Assembly: GCA_030824255.1 (NCBI GenBank)
Contig: JAVBYB010000032.1
Coordinates: forward strand, 1-5,710
From: a bacterium
GTDB taxonomy: Bacteria; Pseudomonadota; Alphaproteobacteria; Caulobacterales; Hyphomonadaceae
Direction of reading: 5' to 3'
Length of the DNA stretch: 5,710 nucleotides
Part shown: positions 1 to 5,263 of the stretch, in pieces
How positions within the stretch are numbered: the first letter of the stretch is position 1
Layout of the letters: the number at the start of each line of letters is the position of its first letter
Notes under the pieces: generated by a model
Databases searched by the model: none
What the model saw: the letters and a program-made list of their open reading frames with translations, nothing else
Told to the model about the DNA's origin: nothing
Program-made: the position numbers and the translations under genes

Positions 1-1
1 A

Positions 2-814
2 GACCTTGCCGAAGACCTTGGGCCGGACAACCCGCCGGACTTCATGGAAGCAGCCGAGAAGAAGCTTGAGCGCTACTCGCAGACGACCATGCCGAAAGGC
101 GAGAAGGCGTACGTCTTTGTGACATGCACACCATTCCATCGCGACCTTGAAGGACTCGCGCGAATGGTGGTGTTCCCGTACGGCCTCGGAATACCTGACT
201 TCAATTTCCGCGGCCCCATGCGCATGTCAGATCGCTACAAGCAAGACAAGCGACACCCTGACGCGCTCTCGGTCGGACAGGCGTTCACACAGTACCTGAC
301 CATACCGACCACGTTTGACGGCGAACTGCCGTCTGAACTGTATCACGGCGGATCGCGCGTTCTGATCGGCTCCACATACGAATTTGGCGAAGGCGACGAC
401 AAGGTCGTTGGGACCGTCACGACGGCGAGCGTCAACGAGACTGACAAGGTCATGCTCGTAGGCATCACAACGAGGGACGGCAGAAATCTTCTCGGACAAC
501 TTCCGATGACGGATGAAGAACTGCACGATTACCGCCAGCACAAAGACGTGTATTTTGGCGTCGTGCAACCCGCACCGAAGCAAGCGAAAACGCCCTACGA
601 ACTGTTTGAGTGGTTCGTGGAAGTCACGAAGATCACTCCTCGCGACAAGATGTTGAACTGGTTTGGCGCGCACCGCGACCGCGCGGAACTCGACAAGCTG
701 TCTGACGAAGACCTCCGAATTGAATACTGCGAAGGGCTCACGAGCGTGATGGTTGCGCGCGAGAATGCCGCCAAGAGGAAGCGTGCTGCTATATCGACCG
801 ACGAAGACGAGTAG
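2..814 (+). CDS. Hypothetical protein, C-terminal part (5' end outside window)
   Basis: The reading frame is open from base 2 to the TAG at 812-814, giving 270 visible residues. The first Met codon, at 44, is preceded by 14 in-frame sense codons and has no clear ribosome binding site, so the true start probably lies left of the window. I do not recognise the family. Visible traits: a mixed alpha/beta soluble domain with no signal peptide or membrane segment; a hydrophobic core near residues 35-65 (YVFVTCTPFHRDL, then VVFPYGLGIPDFN); a likely beta-rich stretch around 110-165 (VLIGSTYEF, VVGTVTTASV, VMLVGITT); an aromatic patch YRQHKDVYFGV; and a charged C-terminus that is basic (KRKR) and then acidic (DEDE). 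It converges on the DUF4145 gene with 62 bp between the stops. The frame and coding character are convincing, but the function is unknown. Confidence 0.85.
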   Translation, partial: DLAEDLGPDNPPDFMEAAEKKLERYSQTTMPKGEKAYVFVTCTPFHRDLEGLARMVVFPYGLGIPDFNFRGPMRMSDRYKQDKRHPDALSVGQAFTQYLTIPTTFDGELPSELYHGGSRVLIGSTYEFGEGDDKVVGTVTTASVNETDKVMLVGITTRDGRNLLGQLPMTDEELHDYRQHKDVYFGVVQPAPKQAKTPYELFEWFVEVTKITPRDKMLNWFGAHRDRAELDKLSDEDLRIEYCEGLTSVMVARENAAKRKRAAISTDEDE

Positions 815-876
815 CCGTCTTTCGCCACCTGACCCGATGGTCCCAGCACCCCTTCGGAATCAGTGAGTGGGTTAAA

Positions 877-1713
877 TCAAAGGCTCTTCTTCACCCCGCG
901 CCGACTTTCGAGTTCTCGCGCCGTCTCGCGGACCCTCTGCTTCCTCGCGTCAAACACCTCATCCAGCGCCGTTTCGAGTATTTCGAACGCTGACAAGAGG
1001 TCGTCACGATCTACTCCATCGCCACCGGCATGTGCTCCTACGTTGCCGAGCCATCGGATGGGTTGGAGAAGACCACTTACATGAGCCTTGCCGACGGGAA
1101 GCATTTTTAGCCTTCGAGCAAGATCGAGAAAACCTCCAGAGCCGTCTTGGTTTTCATGCTTCTGGACACCCAGTTCAGTCAGCATGAGCTCAACTGCCAA
1201 CCGCAGCTTTTGAGCCGAGCTTGCCGGGTCGAGCCACACCAGTGCCGAAGCCGCGGCGATTTCGGCTAGAATCGGGTCAGGAGCGTCTTCTGGGATTTGA
1301 ATCACCGCTGGGAACGGAAACATCGAAACTGGTAGGAACCACTCTACAATTTCCGACTGCGTCCGACCTTCGTAGTCGTAGCTTTGCTCAAGGTCGGAGT
1401 TGGTCTCTCCAATCAAGACCGCGCCTTCCCCGCAAGATGCGTTTGAGCATTTTAGGTGAACAGAGAACCGGGCCTTTATCCAATGGGGCTCCCACTCATC
1501 GTAGCCGTGAGCTTCCTTCGAGCCGTCGGTCTCGCGAGTAGTCATAGTCTCAGGCAACGGAGTGAGATATCCGGCAGAACAGGTTGGGCAGGGCCAACTG
1601 GGCAAGACGGTGAAGCGAACCTTCCATAGGTCCCGGTTGAATTTCAAACTGGCCCCCGCTTGTTCCGAATATTCAGTCCCATCGTCCGTCAAAGCCTGCC
1701 TGATCGGGCGCAT
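877..1713 (-). CDS. DUF4145 domain-containing protein with N-terminal zinc-knuckle-like motif
   Basis: A 278-residue soluble protein. The N-terminal part carries CPTC at residues 42-45 and CSNASC at 89-94, a CxxC plus Cx4C pair that could bind one zinc ion. The C-terminal part, about residues 147-255, is helical and matches the DUF4145 pattern: PILAEIAAASALVWLDP, then AVELMLTELGV, a GFLDLARRLKMLP segment, and the signature RWLGNVGAHAG at 220-230 (the family's IGN-x-AAH motif). DUF4145 has no settled biochemical role; it occurs alone, in restriction enzyme subunits and near defence genes. The ATG at 1713 is the only sensible start, because an in-frame stop lies just upstream at 1720-1722; no strong Shine-Dalgarno is visible. 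The gene is divergent from the serine recombinase across 164 bp and convergent with the left-edge gene. The family call is fairly secure; the role in defence is inference. Confidence 0.85.
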   Translation of the reverse strand: MRPIRQALTDDGTEYSEQAGASLKFNRDLWKVRFTVLPSWPCPTCSAGYLTPLPETMTTRETDGSKEAHGYDEWEPHWIKARFSVHLKCSNASCGEGAVLIGETNSDLEQSYDYEGRTQSEIVEWFLPVSMFPFPAVIQIPEDAPDPILAEIAAASALVWLDPASSAQKLRLAVELMLTELGVQKHENQDGSGGFLDLARRLKMLPVGKAHVSGLLQPIRWLGNVGAHAGGDGVDRDDLLSAFEILETALDEVFDARKQRVRETARELESRRGVKKSL

Positions 1714-1796
1714 AGCAATTCAGCTAAGCCGTGAGGATAGCGCTTCGGTTGGTTTCGTTTGGGTTTACCCATTCGGGACGCGTCGCCGAGACACTG

Positions 1797-1839
1797 GTAA
1801 TGTCTCATTAGGGTTGACTCAGACCTTATGAGACGTTAC
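1797..1839. promoter_or_regulatory. Interrupted palindrome upstream of the recombinase (candidate res/crossover site or operator)
   Basis: Two 16-base arms, GTAATGTCTCATTAGG at 1797-1812 and CCTTATGAGACGTTAC at 1824-1839, are inverted copies matching at 14 of 16 positions and separated by 11 bases. The core GTCTCAT is perfect in both arms. Further GAGAC half-sites lie at 1788-1792 and 1863-1867, both on the minus side. Resolvases of the Tn3 type bind paired inverted 12-bp half-sites beginning TGTC in the region just upstream of their gene, and often repress that gene from there. Position and symmetry fit such a subsite, but the full three-subsite arrangement is not clear. Confidence 0.55.
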
Positions 1840-1842
1840 AGA
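1814..1842 (+). promoter_or_regulatory. Weak candidate promoter for the recombinase
   Basis: TTGACT at 1814-1819 matches five of six bases of a sigma-70 -35 box. With a 17-base spacer, TACAGA at 1837-1842 would be a poor -10 box (three of six). The -35 element sits in the centre of the palindrome at 1797-1839, so binding there would block it; this would fit autoregulation. The -10 match is too weak for more than a suggestion. Confidence 0.22.
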
Positions 1843-1877
1843 GCGTGGCTCTAGAGGCATCTGAGACGCGAGGCTCT

Positions 1878-2435
1878 ATGGCGACCTACGGATACGCGCG
1901 GGTGAGTTCGCGTGACCAAGACTGTGCGATCCAAGAATCAGCTCTCAGGGCCGCCGGGTGCGTAGTGATCAGGTCGGAGAAGCTCACCGGCACCACCACT
2001 AAGGGACGAGTCGAACTCGAAACTCTGCTGGAGTTTATCCAGCCGGGGGACTGCCTGATGGTCACCCGGATCGACCGGCTCGCCCGGAGTGTTGCCGACC
2101 TCGAACGGGTGGTGGAGCGCCTACGCGCGAAAGGCGCCACGCTGCGAGCAACCGAACAACCAATCGATACGAGTACCCCCGCCGGGGTCGCTTTCCTTCA
2201 GATGCTCGGAGTGTTTGCCCAGTTCGAAACGGCGTTGAGAAAAGAGCGCCAGCTCGAAGGGATTGCGAAAGCCAAAGCCGAAGGAGTCTACAAGGGAAGG
2301 GCACGCTCCATCGACGAGAGCCGGGTTCGCACGATGAAGCAGGCGGGGATTAGTCCCACCGAGATCGCCAAGCAGCTCGGGATCGGAAGGGCAAGCGTGT
2401 ACCGCGCCCTTGGCAACACCCAGACGGACGTATAA
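1878..2435 (+). CDS. Small serine recombinase (resolvase/invertase family)
   Basis: A DNA recombinase of 185 residues, a normal length for resolvases and invertases. The N-terminal catalytic domain spans about residues 3-125. It shows YGYARVSS with Arg8 and the nucleophile Ser10, Gln19, Arg44, the RIDRLARS motif (Asp66, Arg67, Arg70), then the long dimer-forming helix GVFAQFETALRKERQLEGIAKAKAEG. The C-terminal DNA-binding part, about 146-180, is a Hin-like helix-turn-helix (ISPTEIAKQLGIGRASVYRAL). All expected active-site residues are present, so it should be active. I prefer the ATG at 1878, with GAGG at 1870-1873, because it puts the family's N-terminus in register; a GTG at 1845 would add 11 residues unlike the family. 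No transposase is adjacent, so it may be a stand-alone resolvase, a DNA invertase, or a relic of a larger element. Both the palindrome and a tight divergent neighbour lie upstream. Confidence 0.95.
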   Translation: MATYGYARVSSRDQDCAIQESALRAAGCVVIRSEKLTGTTTKGRVELETLLEFIQPGDCLMVTRIDRLARSVADLERVVERLRAKGATLRATEQPIDTSTPAGVAFLQMLGVFAQFETALRKERQLEGIAKAKAEGVYKGRARSIDESRVRTMKQAGISPTEIAKQLGIGRASVYRALGNTQTDV

Positions 2436-2477
2436 CGCGGGTCCATGACCCACCCGGACAAGCGCTTTCGATTGTGA

Positions 2478-2508
2478 GCGGCTGAGCATCGTGCTCGCCC
2501 GCCCTTTT
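2478..2508 (+). terminator. Possible weak terminator after the recombinase gene
   Basis: A bulged hairpin can form from GGC-T-GAGCA, loop TCG, TGCTC-GCC (2480-2499), with two further pairs possible below a bulge, and TTTT follows at 2505-2508. It lies 43 bases after the recombinase stop and just before the next gene. The T-run is short and separated from the stem, so readthrough is likely. Confidence 0.3.
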
Positions 2509-2522
2509 CGAAGGCAGCCAGA

Positions 2523-3656
2523 TTGATCGACACCGACACCACCGTCGCCAGCGTAACACACGCTCCCTCGACGCATCACAATATGCTCGCCGAGAATGAA
2601 TGGCTGCCGGTTACCGGATGGCCACTGAAGGAACTCGGCACCATCGCTGAAGCTACCGCCTTCCCTTCTCTGCTGCTGTTCGCGAACCGCGCCAGAACGC
2701 ATTGGCGACAGACGATTTACCTCGCTCTCGCGCTTGGGGCGTTCGACCAGCCTGAACAATTCCTTCGGCGGGTTGGATATTCGGAGCTGGATGCTTCAAC
2801 CACGTGTCCGCTGCAGGTGATGGTCCGCGCCCTGCCTGTGCTGCCCCCTACGCGCATCATTACCGGGTGCTTCGAACAGGTCCCGCAGGGACTCATTGCG
2901 GCTCTCAGGAAGCTGGAGTGTGATCCGGTTCTGCCGGAGACATACCGCCTACTCGCAAGGTGGCATCAAGATCAGCCCCGTGAGTTCGCTCGCTGCAATC
3001 TTCTGCAGAAGATGGTGACGCTCAATCAAGGGCGGATCGACGCCCTCGAAACCCTCGATTCCGCCCTGCTGATCCCCGCTGTTCTGAATTTCACCTACTC
3101 CCAAGCCGACGCCGAACGGCTCAACAACGTGCTCGGCGTCATTCGTGGTCTTTGCACCGAGGCCGACTTCGACACGCTTCGAACGAGCGCGCGTGAGCTG
3201 CAGGGAACGTCTACCGTTCGCAATTGGGCGGAGAAGTGGTTCCGGCGCGCTGACAAACTGCCACCGCCACCGTTCGTTGGTGACGATGAGTGCCGCCCCT
3301 TGATCGGTGCATCAGAAGTCGAGGATGCAGCCCGACGCTTCAAGAATTGTCTGTCGAACCGCCACATGGCTTCCGTACTGAGCGGCAAGGTTGCCGTGGT
3401 CGAGTATGTGCCGGAGCCGACACTGGCCCTGCTCGCGAATCTCTCGGGCGGTCACTGGCTGCTGGTCAGCGTTCACGGAGCTGGTAACCGTCCGGTGCCG
3501 CCGGAAACCGAAGCACGTGTTCAAGCGAAGGTGCTCTCGTTCGGCTCGCACATCCACAAGCTTGAACAACCGGACAAGCAGGTGATGGATGTGCTGGATT
3601 ACTGCTTCGGCGGGTTCGAACCATTCGACCTCGAATGGCAAGCGGTTGAGCGGTGA
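2523..3656 (+). CDS. Hypothetical protein with weak PcfJ-like C-terminal motif
   Basis: A 377-residue soluble protein without signal peptide or membrane helices. The TTG at 2523 is the likely start because GAAGG at 2510-2514 stands 8 bases before it; an in-frame stop lies at 2475-2477. The alternative, ATG at 2583 (Met21), has no visible Shine-Dalgarno. The N-terminal two thirds look largely helical (for example 60-85, 120-150, 195-240). The C-terminal part, about 258-345, has ASEVEDAARRFKNCLSNR, then VAVVEYV, LALLANL, HWLLVSVHGAGNR and EARVQAKVLSF. An acidic helix leading into NCL, followed by beta strands, resembles PcfJ-like proteins (usual motif E-x(6)-HCV), which are found on plasmids and islands and have no known biochemical activity. 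The resemblance is by eye and weak, because the usual HC is replaced by NC. It lies 87 bp downstream of the recombinase on the same strand and may be partly co-transcribed with it. Confidence 0.8.
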   Translation: MIDTDTTVASVTHAPSTHHNMLAENEWLPVTGWPLKELGTIAEATAFPSLLLFANRARTHWRQTIYLALALGAFDQPEQFLRRVGYSELDASTTCPLQVMVRALPVLPPTRIITGCFEQVPQGLIAALRKLECDPVLPETYRLLARWHQDQPREFARCNLLQKMVTLNQGRIDALETLDSALLIPAVLNFTYSQADAERLNNVLGVIRGLCTEADFDTLRTSARELQGTSTVRNWAEKWFRRADKLPPPPFVGDDECRPLIGASEVEDAARRFKNCLSNRHMASVLSGKVAVVEYVPEPTLALLANLSGGHWLLVSVHGAGNRPVPPETEARVQAKVLSFGSHIHKLEQPDKQVMDVLDYCFGGFEPFDLEWQAVER

Positions 3657-3689
3657 CCCGCCAAACGCTATCGGCTACGCCGCAAAACT

Positions 3690-4685
3690 TCAACGAGCTG
3701 AGCGGGCCTTCCACGTTGGCACCCAGACGTCCTGACTGCTATCGAACACCATCCGACACACCTTGTGATCCTTCGGCTGCGCGGAGATGAGCCCACAGCC
3801 GGACCAGTCCGTTTCGACTCCCTTCATCGGAACGACGACGCACTTGATCCGCTCTCCATCGATCTTGGTCGGAACAGAACCTTGGATGTCTGGCCACGCA
3901 TCACTTGTGTAACTGCGAGACCAGTCATAGAGCCCCGGGTCTCCTCCCCCGGCCACAAAATCGGAACGACAGGCCCACGTTTGGTCGTTTCTTGGCTCTC
4001 CTCCGCTCGCTGACCGCGATGACGGCGATGTCGATACTGTACCGCCAACGCCCCGGAACACAGCGCCAGCCATGCCGATGGCGAAGATCACAATGAACGC
4101 GAGGGCGGGCGGCGCCCACGTGGCCTTTAGCACTGGCATGGACCGACGTAGCGAGCGCGTGACAGGAGGTAGAATGAGAAGGCCAGCTACCACCGTACCA
4201 ACGTAGACGAACACCGTACCGGTGTAGCCTGTACTGATAGACGCTGCGATCCCCGGCACGCCCCCGGCAAGCAAGAATACTCCGCAGACCCAACCGATGG
4301 ATGCTGAAACTTTCGCGCCCTTGTTCGAAGCCGGCTCAGATCGCCGCCCACCAGCTGCGCCATTGTGTTGCGCGACGAAGTCCTCCGGAGGCGCTGTTCG
4401 GTTAGTCAGCAGCGCTGCGTCATCTGGTGCTGCTGGTTGTTCAATTTCCAGAGGTTGCGCCGCTTCGCGCTCGTGCGGCAGCGGAGGCGGCAACTTTACG
4501 TCGGCGAACAGCGAACGCAGCTCGGTCTTTTCAGCTGGGAGCCAATCCGGCTGTCCTTCTGTCCATACAAGGGTGTCTGGACGCAGATAGCCCCACTCAA
4601 CGTGCCAACTGGTGATTTCGCCGGGACCCCAGCGCTCACCATTGGCCTTCTGAAGGTACCACTTCTTCGGAGCTTGATCGGCCAT
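3690..4685 (-). CDS. GYF_2-domain membrane protein with three predicted TM helices
   Basis: A 331-residue inner-membrane protein. Residues 8-60 form a GYF_2-type domain: KKWYLQ, GERWGPGEI, the helix, then YLRPDTLVWTEGQPDWLPAEK; such domains are thought to bind proline-rich peptides or partner proteins. A proline- and acid-rich linker (65-100, including LPPPLP) could itself be a GYF ligand. Hydrophobic helices lie at about 128-149, 155-174 and 191-213. The basic segments GGRRS before the first and RSLRRS after the second favour a cytoplasmic N-terminus and a C-terminal domain outside. That domain (about 225-331) holds four cysteines (239, 282, 297, 310), which could form two disulfides, and several tryptophans; I do not recognise it. 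The ATG at 4685 lies one base after the TGA of the zinc-ribbon gene, implying translational coupling. The domain call is good; the cellular role is unknown. Confidence 0.88.
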   Translation of the reverse strand: MADQAPKKWYLQKANGERWGPGEITSWHVEWGYLRPDTLVWTEGQPDWLPAEKTELRSLFADVKLPPPLPHEREAAQPLEIEQPAAPDDAALLTNRTAPPEDFVAQHNGAAGGRRSEPASNKGAKVSASIGWVCGVFLLAGGVPGIAASISTGYTGTVFVYVGTVVAGLLILPPVTRSLRRSMPVLKATWAPPALAFIVIFAIGMAGAVFRGVGGTVSTSPSSRSASGGEPRNDQTWACRSDFVAGGGDPGLYDWSRSYTSDAWPDIQGSVPTKIDGERIKCVVVPMKGVETDWSGCGLISAQPKDHKVCRMVFDSSQDVWVPTWKARSAR

Positions 4686-4686
4686 C

Positions 4687-4857
4687 TCAGATGCGGTCCG
4701 CGTACCCGACGCGTTCGCCGCATTTCACGCATTTGCCGCCCCGGACGTTCTGGTTCGTACAGCCCGAACTATCGCAACCCACCGAGCCGCACTTCTTGCA
4801 TCGATAAACCGACTGCCCGTGCAGAAACCCGTTCTTCTTACCTTGGCACGAAGCCAT
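4687..4857 (-). CDS. Small zinc-ribbon (CxxC) protein, 56 residues
   Basis: A short gene reading MASCQGKKNGFLHGQSVYRC at its start and ending GYADRI before TGA at 4687-4689. Cysteines fall at 4, 20, 23, 28, 33, 43 and 46. CKKCG (20-24) and CVKCG (43-47) are typical paired zinc-ribbon knuckles, and GCDSSGC adds two more cysteines between them. It is basic, small and lacks membrane segments, so it is probably a cytosolic zinc-binding protein of the uncharacterised family starting MASCxGKKNG. The start ATG at 4857 is preceded by a purine-rich AGGGGAAG (4858-4865), a usable though close ribosome binding site. It overlaps no other convincing gene and leads directly into the GYF-domain gene with the sequence TGAGATG at the junction. 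The gene is certain in frame and motif; its function is not known. Confidence 0.85.
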   Translation of the reverse strand: MASCQGKKNGFLHGQSVYRCKKCGSVGCDSSGCTNQNVRGGKCVKCGERVGYADRI

Positions 4858-4930
4858 CTTCCCCTACCCCCCCAACAAGGCGAACAAGCCGATTATGGCA
4901 TTATGCTAATATCGACTTACCGGGCTGGCA
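4858..4930. promoter_or_regulatory. Divergent promoter region between zinc-ribbon and XRE genes
   Basis: This 73-bp gap separates two divergent starts and contains the AT-rich patch 4891-4912 in otherwise GC-rich DNA. On the minus strand, TTGCCA (plus positions 4926-4931) and TAGCAT (4903-4908) are spaced by 17 bases and could drive the zinc-ribbon/GYF unit. On the plus strand, TATGCT (4902-4907) or TAATAT (4907-4912) could be a -10 box for the XRE gene, which would give a very short leader. ATTATG occurs twice in tandem (4892 and 4900), a possible operator repeat. The overlap of both promoters would allow the XRE protein to control both directions. These are motif matches only. Confidence 0.35.
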
Positions 4931-5209
4931 ATGGCGAGCCCGTCCCGCAAAGCCCGCACGACATCGCTGCACGACGACGCATATGCGCTCTTCGTGCGGA
5001 TGCTGATCGATAGGCGTCTCAAGGCTGGAATGAGCCAGCAGGCAGTGGCCGATGCGTTGGGTTGGAACCAGTCGATCATCGCCAAGGTGGAAAGCGTCCA
5101 ACGGCGTCTGGACGTGATCGAGTTGATCCGCATCGCGGGCGTCGTGGGCTTCGACCCCGCGAAACTCGTCCGGGATGCGGAACAGGCGATCAACAAGAGC
5201 GAGCGTTAA
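4931..5209 (+). CDS. XRE-family helix-turn-helix transcriptional regulator
   Basis: A 92-residue DNA-binding protein consisting mostly of one HTH_3 (Cro/C1-type) domain, about residues 18-80. The pattern is FVRMLIDRRLKAGMSQQAVA, then DALGWNQSIIAKVESVQRRL and DVIELIRIAGVVGFDPAKLV; the recognition helix is NQSIIAKVE, and the ERRLDV-like step after it is typical of the family. The start is ATG at 4931, with no strong Shine-Dalgarno before it. It is divergent from the zinc-ribbon/GYF pair, 73 bp away, which makes it the natural candidate for their repressor and its own. Similar small XRE proteins also serve as control proteins of restriction systems or as antitoxins, but no restriction enzyme or toxin is paired with it here. 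The family is secure; the targets are inferred. Confidence 0.92.
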   Translation: MASPSRKARTTSLHDDAYALFVRMLIDRRLKAGMSQQAVADALGWNQSIIAKVESVQRRLDVIELIRIAGVVGFDPAKLVRDAEQAINKSER

Positions 5210-5213
5210 GATC

Positions 5214-5229
5214 GCAAGCGTGCGCTTGC
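5214..5229. terminator. Short perfect hairpin between convergent genes
   Basis: GCAAGC and GCTTGC form a six-base stem around the loop GTGC, starting five bases after the XRE stop codon. No T-run follows on either strand, so it is not a classical intrinsic terminator. It may act as a transcript 3'-end stem or may be chance. Confidence 0.25.
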
Positions 5230-5263
5230 AGCTCTCTCCCGGTAAAGAACCTGATCTATCGCA

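Noticed and set aside
2439..2451. Perfect five-base hairpin GGGTC-CAT-GACCC just after the recombinase stop, considered as a terminator.
   Set aside because: The stem is short and no T-run follows; the bulged hairpin further on is a better, though still weak, candidate.
2471..2481. ATTGTGAGCGG is identical to the left half of the E. coli lac operator O1.
   Set aside because: Only one half-site matches; the right half is unrelated, and no LacI-type repressor or sugar gene is nearby. Treated as coincidence.
2121..2759. Long open frame of 212 codons on the minus strand across the recombinase end and the next gene start.
   Set aside because: It is antisense to two well-supported genes, has no family features and a composition typical of a shadow frame in GC-rich DNA.
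4861..4873. C-rich tract (G-rich on the minus strand) considered as a G-quadruplex or phase-variable homopolymer.
   Set aside because: Only two G-runs are present, too few for a quadruplex. The seven-base run lies upstream of the start, outside the coding region, so slippage would not change the frame; its simplest role is the purine-rich ribosome binding region.
4365..5006. Plus-strand open frame of 213 codons over the GYF gene, the zinc-ribbon gene and the divergent region.
   Set aside because: The opposite strand encodes clear GYF and zinc-ribbon motifs; this frame is rich in Arg, Ser and Cys without domain structure, as expected for antisense of GC-rich coding DNA.
4931..5209. XRE protein considered as an antitoxin of a toxin-antitoxin pair.
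   Set aside because: Neither the downstream convergent metallopeptidase nor the divergent zinc-ribbon gene looks like a known toxin, and no small toxin-like frame is coupled to it.
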